Assembly (NCBI RefSeq): GCF_047238345.1
Contig: NZ_JBDFMQ010000001.1
Span: forward strand, 2,604,001 to 2,668,000
DNA length: 64,000 nt
Direction of reading: 5' to 3'
From: Shouchella sp047238345
GTDB lineage: Bacteria; Bacillota; Bacilli; Bacillales; Bacillaceae_D
Below, piece by piece: positions 18,706 through 26,790 of this stretch; position 1 is the first letter of the stretch; each line of letters begins with the position of its first letter. Below the pieces are notes generated by a model that searched no databases, was not told the DNA's origin, and saw only the letters and a program-made list of their open reading frames with translations. Made by a program: the position numbers and the translations under genes.

Positions 18706-19392
18706 TTATAGTTGAATTCCTTCTCCTGCTTCTAACAATTTCCCTTTTCCTTCTGGAAGACGCTCGACAAATGCTTTTGCATCTTGCTTAATTGGCGGGA
18801 AAGTGTTGAAGTGAATCGGCACAGCGAGTTTAGGGTTGACCCATTCAACTGCTGTTTCCGCATCGTCTGGTCCCATTGTAAAATTATCGCCCATTGGAAC
18901 GAAGGCCACGTCAATGTCGTTTCGTTCACCTATCATTTTCAAATCACTAAATAAGGCTGTGTCGCCCATGTGATAAATCGTTTTTCCTTCTGCGGTAAAT
19001 AAAATGCCACCTGGCATTCCGGTATAAACAATTTTTTGATTGTCTTCTTCTGTATACGAAGAACCATGGAACGCTTGCGTGAATTTCACTGTTCCAAAAT
19101 CAAATTCATACGAACCGCCAATTGACATTGGATGAACCGATTCAACGCCTTGGAAACCCATATAGGTGGCAAGCTCCGCAACAGCAACAACTAACGCTCC
19201 CGAACGCTTTGCAATCTCCACTGTGTCTCCTACATGGTCATTATGACCATGAGTAAGAAGAATGACATCTGGGTTTTCTTCTTGCGCATTTAAATCTGTT
19301 TGTCCATTTCCTGTAATAAATGGATCAATAAGTATGGTCTTTCCATTTGTTTTAATTTTTACAACTGAATGTCCATGAAAACTTACATCCAT
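18706..19392 (-). CDS. ytkL: Metal-dependent hydrolase YtkL (UPF0173, metallo-beta-lactamase fold)
   Basis: 228-residue MBL-fold protein of the UPF0173 family. Metal ligands are visible in VILLTHGHNDHVGD and TAEGKTIYHMGDTALF, with a final histidine in VPIHFNTFPP. Physiological substrate unknown. The frame is open five codons earlier, but ATG 19392 (MDVSFHGHS) is the family start and GGAGGG is seven bases upstream. Confidence 0.9.
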   Translation of the reverse strand: MDVSFHGHSVVKIKTNGKTILIDPFITGNGQTDLNAQEENPDVILLTHGHNDHVGDTVEIAKRSGALVVAVAELATYMGFQGVESVHPMSIGGSYEFDFGTVKFTQAFHGSSYTEEDNQKIVYTGMPGGILFTAEGKTIYHMGDTALFSDLKMIGERNDIDVAFVPMGDNFTMGPDDAETAVEWVNPKLAVPIHFNTFPPIKQDAKAFVERLPEGKGKLLEAGEGIQL

Positions 19393-19450
19393 TCTTGATC
19401 CCTCCAAATTCGTGTTCTATTTTCTTTACATAACCTGTTTACAATTAACC

Positions 19451-19479
19451 TAAACATTCCTACTTTTATGTTTTATAAT
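19451..19479 (+). promoter_or_regulatory. Sigma-A promoter of the M24 peptidase gene
   Basis: -35 TAAACA (19451-19456), 17 bp, -10 TATAAT (19474-19479), followed within 27 bp by the ATG. Confidence 0.7.
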
Positions 19480-19505
19480 AAATAAGAAGAGGAGGACGGT
19501 ACACG

Positions 19506-20621
19506 ATGAATCAATCACATCTGACACATATGCAGAAACATCTACAAGAAGAAGGCGCCCACATGGCCTTTATTACGAGCAAGGAAAATTTATTTTACTT
19601 AACAGGGTTACGTGCCGATCCCCATGAACGCTTAATGGCACTCTTTCTTTTTCAAGACCACTTCTTTTTCGTTGTTCCGAAAATGGAAGAAGCACTCGTT
19701 CGAGAAGCTGGTTACGAAGGTGACCTGTTGACGTATCAAGATCATGAAAACGTGTGGGACAAGATTTCAGCTAGTATTGACAAGCTCGATTTAGGTGACC
19801 ATTTATCCATATTAGTTGAGGAACGGACTGTGACGTATGCACGCGTTCAAGCACTGCAAGCACTACGTGCATCGACGTCATTTGCGGATTGCGAACATGT
19901 GCTTATGCAAAGACGCTTAATTAAATCCGATGATGAGTTAGCCATTTTGCAAGAAGCAGCAGCCTTTGCCGATGCTGGGATTGAGTTTGGCGCAAAAGCA
20001 CTCTATACAGGTATAACAGAACTAGAGGTTGTTGCAGAAATTGAATATGAACTAAAGAAACAAGGCATACGAGAGATGTCGTTTCAAACAACGGTTTTAT
20101 TCGGTGACCACGCTTCTTCTCCTCATGGCAAACCAGGAAATCGTGCCTTAAAAGAAGGAGAGTTTGTCCTATTCGATTTAGGTGTTGTCGTTGGTGGCTA
20201 TTGTTCAGACATTACGCGTACCGTTGCTTATGGCGACGTATCAGAAGAACAGGTCCACATTTATCACACCGTTCTTCACGCAGAAGAAGCTGCAATCGAG
20301 GCTGTACGACCTGGATTTGTCATTGGTGACCTCGATAAAACAGCTCGTCGTATCATCACGGATGCAGGATACGGCGACTACTTTCCTCACCGACTAGGAC
20401 ACGGGCTTGGCATTGATGTTCACGAATTCCCTTCTATGAGTGAAAATAATACGGACGTTCTTTTAGAAGGTATGACGTTTACCATTGAACCTGGTATATA
20501 TGTTCCTGGTGTAGCTGGTGTGCGTATTGAAGACGATGTTGTTGTGACGGCTGATGGTGTCGAGACTTTAACCATTTTCCCTAAGACGCTTGTGACCATT
20601 CCCGTTCGTCAAACGCAATAA
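19506..20621 (+). CDS. Xaa-Pro dipeptidase/aminopeptidase, M24 family
   Basis: 371-residue cytoplasmic metallopeptidase acting on X-Pro peptides. An N-terminal creatinase-like domain (ENLFYLTGLRADPHERL) precedes the pita-bread domain. Dinuclear metal ligands appear in FVLFDLGVVVGGYCSDITRT (two Asp), HRLGHGLGIDVHE (His), TFTIEPGIYVPG (Glu) and GVRIEDDVVV (Glu). RBS GAGGAGG precedes ATG 19506, and the promoter is good. It converges on, and overlaps by 41 bp, the minus-strand secreted-protein gene. Confidence 0.9.
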   Translation: MNQSHLTHMQKHLQEEGAHMAFITSKENLFYLTGLRADPHERLMALFLFQDHFFFVVPKMEEALVREAGYEGDLLTYQDHENVWDKISASIDKLDLGDHLSILVEERTVTYARVQALQALRASTSFADCEHVLMQRRLIKSDDELAILQEAAAFADAGIEFGAKALYTGITELEVVAEIEYELKKQGIREMSFQTTVLFGDHASSPHGKPGNRALKEGEFVLFDLGVVVGGYCSDITRTVAYGDVSEEQVHIYHTVLHAEEAAIEAVRPGFVIGDLDKTARRIITDAGYGDYFPHRLGHGLGIDVHEFPSMSENNTDVLLEGMTFTIEPGIYVPGVAGVRIEDDVVVTADGVETLTIFPKTLVTIPVRQTQ

Positions 20622-21027
20622 AACCAAGGGGAGCACTCCCCTTGGTTTCGTTTTCTTTCCAACGCCACACGTATCGTTCACTTTGATCATCCATCCAACG
20701 AATTTCAAAGCTCGTCATGGCAGGATACAATTTTTCCAATACCTCTTTGTATTGTTCCGTTGTTTTCTCTTGCTCTAGCTGTAGCAAGGAAACCATTTTC
20801 ACAACTTGAACCTTTGCATGGTCGCCTTTAAGCACTTTCGTTCCTCTTTCATATTCGTAATGGCTAGGATTATCAAATTCCCATTGATACTCGACCTCGT
20901 TTTCTACAACCGTCACACGAATAGAGAAAGCTTCCATCAGTTCATTTCCAGAGACGGCTTCAGCTGTTTTAAGGTCAAATGGCAAGCAAAGTAAGATAAG
21001 AAGTAAAACTAGAATCGCCTTTTTCAT
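20581..21027 (-). CDS. Secreted or lipid-free exported protein of unknown function
   Basis: 148 residues beginning with a Sec signal peptide (MKKAILVLLLILLCLPF, likely cut after TAEA near residue 24). The mature part is about 120 residues, mixed alpha/beta, with VEYQWEFDNPSHYEYERG and several aromatic residues. I do not recognise the family. AAGAGGTGTC precedes ATG 21027. The last codons overlap the 3' end of the M24 gene and encode part of its terminator hairpin. Confidence 0.72.
   Translation of the reverse strand: MKKAILVLLLILLCLPFDLKTAEAVSGNELMEAFSIRVTVVENEVEYQWEFDNPSHYEYERGTKVLKGDHAKVQVVKMVSLLQLEQEKTTEQYKEVLEKLYPAMTSFEIRWMDDQSERYVWRWKENETKGSAPLGFIAFDEREWSQAS
20621..20648 (+). terminator. 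Perfect 13-bp terminator hairpin inside a convergent reading frame
   Basis: AAACCAAGGGGAG (20621-20633) and CTCCCCTTGGTTT (20636-20648) pair perfectly around a 2-base loop, followed by a T-rich tract broken by one C and one G. It follows the M24 stop codon directly and lies within the C-terminal codons of the opposing gene. Confidence 0.8.
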
Positions 21028-21073
21028 TCTGACACCTCTTTTTTATTAACGTGTGTCATTTTAAGCAATTTAT

Positions 21074-21826
21074 TCATCGATAGCGATGAATCACATCGAC
21101 TCCTCCTGTCACTTCTACAACTGTACCGGTCACCATGTCAGCATTATCTTCACATAAAAACATGACCGTTCGAGCAATGTCTTCACCTGTTCCAGAACGT
21201 CCAATTGGCGTATTATGATCGCTATGCTGACGCGCTTCTGCAATTGTCGCTTCTTTCATTTCACCCATAATATTACCAGGACATACCATATTCGCAGTGA
21301 TTCCATATGCTGCTTCTTCAATTGAAATGGTTTTCATCAATGAGACCAATCCAACTTTTGCTGCTGCATAGGCAGATCGATAAATCCAGCCAGGAGCATT
21401 ATTTGCACCTTGAAATCCATAAAACACGATACGTCCAAACTGTTGCTCTCGCATAATTGGGACAACCTCTTTTAACAAATGAAATGAAGACGTTAAATTT
21501 CCATTAATCATCCCATCCCATTCAGATTCACTGTAATCAATAAGTTTTTTCTTTTCAAATACATACGGCCCGGCATTATGTATAAAGACATCAATTCGAC
21601 CAGCAAAAGAACGCGCAGCATCAACAAGTTGCTTGCAATCATCCCGCTTCGTCACATCGGCCTGCACAATGTGCACACGGTTCTCTCCCCACGTTTCCTT
21701 CAGTGCTTGCGCTCTCTCCTCATCGCTTAAATAAGTAACCGTCACACGATAGCCTGCTGTTAGAAAAGCTTCTGTCACTTTTAACCCGAGACCTTTTGTC
21801 CCAGCTGTTATCATTGCATGTCGCAT
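21074..21826 (-). CDS. ytkK: Short-chain dehydrogenase/reductase (YtkK)
   Basis: About 250 residues with the SDR fold. The cofactor motif TAGTKGLGLKV is at the N-terminus, and the catalytic triad is Y-x3-K in YRSAYAAAKVGLVS with the serine region (FYGFQGANNA) atypical: the usual catalytic Ser is replaced by a G/Q stretch. The C-terminus is TGTVVEVTGGVDVIHRYR. Two starts are possible (ATG 21841 or ATG 21826); I use 21826 because it matches the family N-terminus. Substrate unknown. Its place beside ytkL and the arg genes matches B. subtilis ytkK. Confidence 0.8.
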   Translation of the reverse strand: MRHAMITAGTKGLGLKVTEAFLTAGYRVTVTYLSDEERAQALKETWGENRVHIVQADVTKRDDCKQLVDAARSFAGRIDVFIHNAGPYVFEKKKLIDYSESEWDGMINGNLTSSFHLLKEVVPIMREQQFGRIVFYGFQGANNAPGWIYRSAYAAAKVGLVSLMKTISIEEAAYGITANMVCPGNIMGEMKEATIAEARQHSDHNTPIGRSGTGEDIARTVMFLCEDNADMVTGTVVEVTGGVDVIHRYR

Positions 21827-21946
21827 ACTAATCACCATCACTCTGCTAAGTTATCTCTTTTTAAGATACACCACCTTGAACATAATACGCAAAATAAAGC
21901 CTTTCCTTTTTCTTTCATAACCTTATTTTAGCTAACGATACCCAAA

Positions 21947-21973
21947 CAAAAAAAGCCACGGAATTACTCCGTG
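21947..21973 (-). terminator. Terminator containing the stop codon of the 46-residue ORF
   Basis: CACGGA (21957-21962) pairs with TCCGTG (21968-21973); in the minus direction it is followed by GGC and seven T. The TAA of the small gene lies in its loop. Confidence 0.7.
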
Positions 21974-22104
21974 ACGTTGTTGTTCTTCTTTTTTTGTTCA
22001 GTCGTTTGATCGTCAATTGTACCTTGTTCATAAGAAGCAAGAATTTGATCGTGAATCACGTCTTCCCCAGATTGATTGCTTGCTATTTGTTCGTGTTTAT
22101 CCAT
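21964..22104 (-). CDS. Small hydrophilic protein, 46 aa (YtzD-like position)
   Basis: An ATG at 22104 preceded by AAAGGAGGCG opens a 46-codon frame: MDKHEQIASNQSGEDVIHDQ at the start, a polar middle with ILASYEQGTI, and a K/N-rich end. It is followed by its own terminator. The strong RBS and terminator argue for a real gene despite its size. It occupies the place where B. subtilis carries a small gene between ytkK and argH. Function unknown. Confidence 0.68.
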   Translation of the reverse strand: MDKHEQIASNQSGEDVIHDQILASYEQGTIDDQTTEQKKKNNNVTE

Positions 22105-22197
22105 TAAAACGCCTCCTTTTTCTTAGCATTCCTTAAAATAGGTAAACTATTAACGATTTAACGGATGTAAAGTGTCGTAACGCTTCCGCTACTTCTC

Positions 22198-22240
22198 TAA
22201 AAAAAGATACGGCTGGATCATTCCTATCCAGTCGCATCTT
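22198..22240 (-). terminator. Terminator after argH
   Basis: AAGATACGGCTGGAT (22204-22218) pairs with ATCCAGTCGCATCTT (22226-22240); the minus direction runs into seven T. Confidence 0.85.
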
Positions 22241-22242
22241 CG

Positions 22243-23619
22243 TTAATCGTTTAATATGCTAGTTGCTTTTTCAATTGCCGCTTCAACTTGAGTAAAACCA
22301 GTGCCACCTGCACTGTTGCGACGTGCGACAACGGTTTTTGGTTGTAAGACATCGTAAATCTCTTCATCAAACAACGGGCTAGCTTGTTTGTACTCATCCA
22401 TGTTTAAATCGAGCAAATAAACGTTGCGCTGAATCGCTGTAAGCACAAGCTTACCAACCACCTCGTGGGCTTCTCGGAACGGCATTCCTTTTGTTGCTAA
22501 ATAGTCAGCTAATTCTGTTGCATTGGAGAAATCTTGGTTCACCGCTGCTTCCATGTTCTTCGTTTTTACGGTCATTGTCGCAATCATGCCAGAAAAAATA
22601 CGCAATGATCCTTTCACGTTGACCACCGTATCAAACATGCCTTCTTTATCTTCCTGCATGTCCTTATTGTAGGCAAGAGGTAACCCTTTTAATGTCGTTA
22701 ACAGTGAGAAGAGATTTCCGTATACACGTCCTGTTTTCCCACGAATTAATTCGGCCATATCTGGGTTTTTCTTTTGTGGCATAATACTTGAGCCTGTTGC
22801 AAATGCATCATCTAATTCAATAAACTGACACTCTTGAGACGACCAAAAAATCATCTCTTCGCATAAACGTGACAAATGCATCATTAACGTAGAAGAGGCA
22901 GATAAAAACTCAAGAATAAAATCACGATCACTCACTGCATCTAGACTGTTTTCGTAAATCCCATCAAAACCAAGCAAATCTGCAGTCATATGACGGTCAA
23001 TGGGAAACGTCGTCCCTGCCAATGCACCTGCTCCAAGTGGCGAAAGGTTTACACGTTTCAAACTATCCTCTAAGCGGCTATAGTCTCGTTCAAGCATCCA
23101 AAAATAAGCTAGTAGATGATGAGCAAATGACACCGGTTGAGCTCGCTGGAGGTGCGTGTACCCCGGAATGAGCGTCTCAACATGTTCCTGCGCTTGTTTA
23201 ACAAGGGCTTCTTGCATGGCACGAATCGCTTCCATAATCGTTTTTGTTTCTTTATGAAGATAAAGATGCATATCGGTTGCGACTTGATCATTTCGACTTC
23301 TTCCAGTATGAAGTTTTCCGCCAACTGGACCAATTTCATCGATCAATTGTTTTTCGATATTCAAATGAATGTCTTCTTGTGCCACTTCGTAAGCAAGCGT
23401 TCCATTTTCGGCTTTTTCCTGTAAACGTTGCAAGCCTTTAAGAATCGTATCTGCTTCGTCTTTTGTGACAATCTCGCAGGCAGCCAGCATCGTCACATGG
23501 GCGATGCTGCCTTGAATATCCTCAAAAACTAACTGCTTATCGAACCCAATCGATGCACCAAACTCATCGACCCACTCCTCAGCAGATTTTGTGAACCTCC
23601 CGCCCCATAGCTTACTCAC
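22243..23619 (-). CDS. argH: Argininosuccinate lyase
   Basis: Last step of arginine synthesis: argininosuccinate to arginine and fumarate. 458 residues. Fumarase/aspartase-superfamily signature GSSIMPQKKNPDMAE (catalytic serine loop), the substrate motif GRSRNDQVATD, and TGFTQVEAAIEKA at the end. The start is GTG 23619, overlapping the TGA of argG by four bases (GTGA), with GAGGAGG inside the end of argG; translation is coupled. Confidence 0.97.
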   Translation of the reverse strand: MSKLWGGRFTKSAEEWVDEFGASIGFDKQLVFEDIQGSIAHVTMLAACEIVTKDEADTILKGLQRLQEKAENGTLAYEVAQEDIHLNIEKQLIDEIGPVGGKLHTGRSRNDQVATDMHLYLHKETKTIMEAIRAMQEALVKQAQEHVETLIPGYTHLQRAQPVSFAHHLLAYFWMLERDYSRLEDSLKRVNLSPLGAGALAGTTFPIDRHMTADLLGFDGIYENSLDAVSDRDFILEFLSASSTLMMHLSRLCEEMIFWSSQECQFIELDDAFATGSSIMPQKKNPDMAELIRGKTGRVYGNLFSLLTTLKGLPLAYNKDMQEDKEGMFDTVVNVKGSLRIFSGMIATMTVKTKNMEAAVNQDFSNATELADYLATKGMPFREAHEVVGKLVLTAIQRNVYLLDLNMDEYKQASPLFDEEIYDVLQPKTVVARRNSAGGTGFTQVEAAIEKATSILND

Positions 23620-24827
23620 GTTGTGACCTCCTCTTTTGCTTTCGTCACCATGCTATGCACTTTCGTTGGAAGGCCCCATAAAGAGATAAAGCCGACTGCT
23701 GCATTATGATCGAACTCATCATCAGGCGTATACGTAGCAAGTTTTTCATTATATAAAGAATATGGAGATTTTCTACCTTCCACAATTGCATGCCCCTTGA
23801 AAAGCTTCACGCGCACAACGCCTGTAACATGTTGTTGTGATTCTTTAAGAAACGCTTGGAGTGCCGGCTGGAGGCTTGAGAACCATAAGCCTTCATAAAT
23901 AATTTCCGTTAATTTCTTTTCAATAACCGGCTTAAAATGAGCCAATTCTTTCGGCAATGTTAAATCCTCAAGTTCTTTATGAGCTTGAATCAATGTCATT
24001 GCTCCTGGACATTCATAGACTTCACGAGATTTAATGCCGACTAAACGATTTTCTACGTGATCAATACGTCCGACACCATGTTTTCCAGCCACATCATTCA
24101 AATATAGAATCAATTCATCTAGTGCCATTGCTTGATTATTAATCGCAACCGGAACACCCTTTTCAAACTGAATTTCTAACGTATCTGCTGTATCAGGTGT
24201 TTTTTCTAAAGGAGCCGTTAGTTCATATGCACCTTCTGGCGGTGTCGCCCACGGGTCTTCTAAAATCCCACATTCATTGCTTCTTCCCCATAAATTTTGG
24301 TCAACTGAATAAGGATTGTCTAAATCAATTGGAATTGGGATATTATTTGCTTTTGCATATTCAATTTCTTCATCTCTTGACCACGCCCACTCACGCACTG
24401 GAGCGAGTACTTTTAAATCAGGATTTAGTGCTTGAATGGAAACTTCAAAACGAACTTGATCGTTTCCTTTTCCTGTACATCCATGAGCAACAGCTGTTGC
24501 CCCTGTCTGTTCGGCAATTTCCACTAATTTTTTTGAGATTAGCGGACGAGAGAGCGCAGATACCAATGGATATTTCTGTTCATAAAGTGCATGAGCCTGA
24601 AGCGCAGGTAACACAAACATTTCTGCGAATTCTTTTTTGGCATCGATGGTATATGACTGAACTGCACCCACTGTTAATGCTTTTTGTTTTACGAACTCAA
24701 GATCTTTCCCTTCCCCAACATCAAGACCGACTGCAATTACGTCGTAGCCTTTATCCGCTAACCATTTCACTGCTACAGATGTATCTAATCCACCAGAATA
24801 TGCTAATACTACTTTTTCGTTTGCCAC
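23616..24827 (-). CDS. argG: Argininosuccinate synthase
   Basis: ATP-dependent ligation of citrulline and aspartate. 403 residues, equal to the B. subtilis protein. The N-terminal P-loop AYSGGLDTSVAVKWL binds ATP; GCTGKGNDQVRFE and LDNPYSVDQNLWGRSNECG form the substrate sites. The start is GTG 24827 (VANEKVVLAYSGG) behind GGAGGAG; the frame is open five codons further, but not initiated. An ARG box abuts the RBS, so repression by the arginine repressor (AhrC/ArgR) is expected. Confidence 0.96.
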   Translation of the reverse strand: MANEKVVLAYSGGLDTSVAVKWLADKGYDVIAVGLDVGEGKDLEFVKQKALTVGAVQSYTIDAKKEFAEMFVLPALQAHALYEQKYPLVSALSRPLISKKLVEIAEQTGATAVAHGCTGKGNDQVRFEVSIQALNPDLKVLAPVREWAWSRDEEIEYAKANNIPIPIDLDNPYSVDQNLWGRSNECGILEDPWATPPEGAYELTAPLEKTPDTADTLEIQFEKGVPVAINNQAMALDELILYLNDVAGKHGVGRIDHVENRLVGIKSREVYECPGAMTLIQAHKELEDLTLPKELAHFKPVIEKKLTEIIYEGLWFSSLQPALQAFLKESQQHVTGVVRVKLFKGHAIVEGRKSPYSLYNEKLATYTPDDEFDHNAAVGFISLWGLPTKVHSMVTKAKEEVTT

Positions 24828-24843
24828 AAAAATCTCCTCCAAT

Positions 24844-24861
24844 TTATGAATAAAAATTCTT
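24844..24861. promoter_or_regulatory. ARG box (arginine repressor operator) of argGH
   Basis: TTATGAATAAAAATTCTT contains TGAAT-AAAA-ATTC, an almost complete match to the arginine operator TGAATWWWWATTCA. It lies three bases upstream of the argG Shine-Dalgarno sequence, downstream of the candidate promoter. Confidence 0.72.
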
Positions 24862-24955
24862 TTTATATTATTTTTATACAGTAAAGGGTAAAAAATGAAC
24901 CGGAGCTGTCACTCCAGTTGCATAAAACCAAACTCTCAACTTATGAATATACATA

Positions 24956-24984
24956 ACTTTAACAGCCAATGTTCCATTTGACAA
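24956..24984 (-). promoter_or_regulatory. Candidate sigma-A promoter of argGH
   Basis: -35 TTGTCA (24979-24984), 17 bp, -10 TAAAGT (24956-24961). It is followed by a 16-bp near-palindrome TTATGAATATACATAA (24941-24956 on the plus strand) that touches the -10 and could be a second regulatory site. Confidence 0.45.
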
Positions 24985-25005
24985 GAGGTTTTGGCATTTT
25001 TTTGT

Positions 25006-25770
25006 TTAAAAATTTGCTTGATTGTTCGCAAGCCAGCGCTTTCGATAAAACATTTGTGCATCCTCTGTAACAGTCTGCATATGGCGGTAAGAAAGCGTTG
25101 CTTGATAGGTACCGAGCACCAAACGTTTTAACGGAATCTTCTTCTGGGTTATATGTTTATACATATACATTCGGGTCACTTGTTTAAGCATCTGGATAAC
25201 GATTGTTTCAGATAAAATATCTTCTTTCCCTAGATACATTGGTTCAGACTCATCGATGTGAGAACTATCGGCTTTTAAAGACTCCCATTCTTCGTACTTT
25301 GCATAATCAGGGAGGTAGGTATACAAGAGTAACCGTAGCGACAGAATCGCTTCGGCCGTTTCACCTTCTTGTTGAAACTGATAAAAATAACTAATTTTAT
25401 CAATTGCCTTCCTTGATACGTACAGAATCGCTGGAATTTGTGTGAGGAGTGTAGTCGTCGAATACATGCTGCTTCCACCTTGTACGAGTCCAAATAAACG
25501 TAAACGCGCTAGGTCTTTTTGCAAGAGGTGTTCTTTTTCTAATCGATCAGCCGCTGTATCCGTTGTCTCTAGTTTTACACCGGTTTGAAAAGAAGGCTGC
25601 AACCTATCTGATTGAAACCATTCATAAAATTGGATCACGAAAGGATCGACAGTTTGAGTCCATACCTCCAAATGATCAACATTATGTACACTTCTTTCCT
25701 TCTTCGCTCGTTTTTTCAGTCGATTTTCATACGTTCGTAGCTCCTCTTGCCAACGTTCAAGCTCAGACAC
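25006..25770 (-). CDS. Unknown helical protein, partner of the YhaM-like protein
   Basis: 254 residues, no family recognised. The N-terminus is basic and helical (RWQEELRTYENRLKKRAKKER), and the middle is mostly alpha-helical with a possible amphipathic core (AIDKISYFYQF; ILSLRLLLYTYLPDYAKYEEW). No signal peptide, membrane span or cysteine cluster is visible. The start GTG 25770 shares one base with the TAG stop of the upstream gene, so the two are translationally coupled, which suggests they act together. Could be a structural or RNA-associated protein, but the sequence alone does not show it. Confidence 0.72.
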   Translation of the reverse strand: MSELERWQEELRTYENRLKKRAKKERSVHNVDHLEVWTQTVDPFVIQFYEWFQSDRLQPSFQTGVKLETTDTAADRLEKEHLLQKDLARLRLFGLVQGGSSMYSTTTLLTQIPAILYVSRKAIDKISYFYQFQQEGETAEAILSLRLLLYTYLPDYAKYEEWESLKADSSHIDESEPMYLGKEDILSETIVIQMLKQVTRMYMYKHITQKKIPLKRLVLGTYQATLSYRHMQTVTEDAQMFYRKRWLANNQANF

Positions 25771-26684
25771 TATTCACTCTCTCCTTCATCATGATTAGAG
25801 TTTACATACATGTTTCGTTTAAACATAGGAACGTAAGGAAACGTTCCCTCTTCTACTTGTTCCAAAGCACGCAATTCCGTATTCATACGTTTCAAATAAA
25901 AATACAAAATGGCTTCTGCGGTTTTAGGTTTAACGGACGTCTCTTCTGTTTGATCATATTGACCAAGGATTGTATGTTTAACTTTCATTAATTGTGGGTC
26001 GGTTTGATCAATCCCTTGTTGGTGTACGGCTTGATTAATCATTTCGATGCTCAAAATGACTTGACCAATAAGTTCACCAGCTTGGGTATATTCAGGTGTA
26101 AGCGGATCGTGAAGAGCTTGAACTTTGCCGATATCGCCTAATAAGCACGCTGATAGTACCGTATCACGGTCAATGTTTTTGTACAAAGGAAGCACTTGCA
26201 AAGCTAATGACATTAACTCGACAATTTGTTCGAGTAAGCCCGCATAGTATGCATGATGATACGTTTTTGCTGCGGGAAATGTCGTTACTTTTTCGCGAAT
26301 GGAGCGATTGCTATACACCTCTTTTATAACTTGCTGCAAGGTTGGTGAATGGACCTCATCCATCATCATTCGGAGTTCATGCCATAAGTCTTCTCTTGAT
26401 AGTCCAGGTTTTGAGATTAACTCGGTTCGGTTAATGTTATCGTCTTCTGTCGCTAATCGAATTTTTTTAATCGTTAACATTTGTTTTGATCGAAACGTCT
26501 CGAGCGGCCCTTCTACTTTCACAACAGATTTTGGTAAAAATTTTTGCTGCTGGTCATCGGTAATGTCCCATAAACGAGCAGAAAGGAGGGTATGTTGCTG
26601 CTGTAAAATAAAGTTTGCATAAAGCGAACCGTTTGACGCTTGCTTAATCTCACGTTCTCGAATCATAAAAAAACGCGCTTCCAT
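25770..26684 (-). CDS. YhaM-like OB-HD protein with a degenerate active site
   Basis: 304 residues built like the 3'-5' exoribonuclease YhaM: an N-terminal OB-fold (about 1-80, with LSARLWDIT and LTIKKIRLATEDD) and a C-terminal HD-type domain (about 95-300, FPAAKTYHHAYYAGLLEQ). The first His pair is kept (143-144), but other expected metal ligands are changed: the HD motif LHDIGK reads LLGDIGK (Gly183), a downstream His of the family is Gln208, and the SHHG-type pair is replaced near LGQYDQ. It probably cannot cleave RNA as YhaM does. ATG 26684 has AAGGAGGTG six bases ahead. Coupled with the next, unknown gene. Confidence 0.78.
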   Translation of the reverse strand: MEARFFMIREREIKQASNGSLYANFILQQQHTLLSARLWDITDDQQQKFLPKSVVKVEGPLETFRSKQMLTIKKIRLATEDDNINRTELISKPGLSREDLWHELRMMMDEVHSPTLQQVIKEVYSNRSIREKVTTFPAAKTYHHAYYAGLLEQIVELMSLALQVLPLYKNIDRDTVLSACLLGDIGKVQALHDPLTPEYTQAGELIGQVILSIEMINQAVHQQGIDQTDPQLMKVKHTILGQYDQTEETSVKPKTAEAILYFYLKRMNTELRALEQVEEGTFPYVPMFKRNMYVNSNHDEGESE

Positions 26685-26703
26685 CGTGAACACCTCCTTC
26701 ATT

Positions 26704-26732
26704 ATCTTATCTGAGATGTGTCTAAAAGGCAA
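26704..26732 (-). promoter_or_regulatory. Candidate promoter of the YhaM-like two-gene cassette
   Basis: -35 TTGCCT (26727-26732), 17 bp, -10 TAAGAT (26704-26709), 20 bp before the start codon. The short untranslated leader carries only the RBS. Confidence 0.4.
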
Positions 26733-26737
26733 AGCAC

Positions 26738-26782
26738 AAAAAAACACCTTGCTCGGCTTGTAAAGACCGTTGCAAGGTGTTT
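26738..26782 (-). terminator. Terminator after ackA
   Basis: AAACACCTTGC (26742-26752) pairs with GCAAGGTGTTT (26772-26782), with a small inner CGG/CCG stem, followed by T in the minus direction. Confidence 0.85.
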
Positions 26783-26790
26783 GCTACCGT

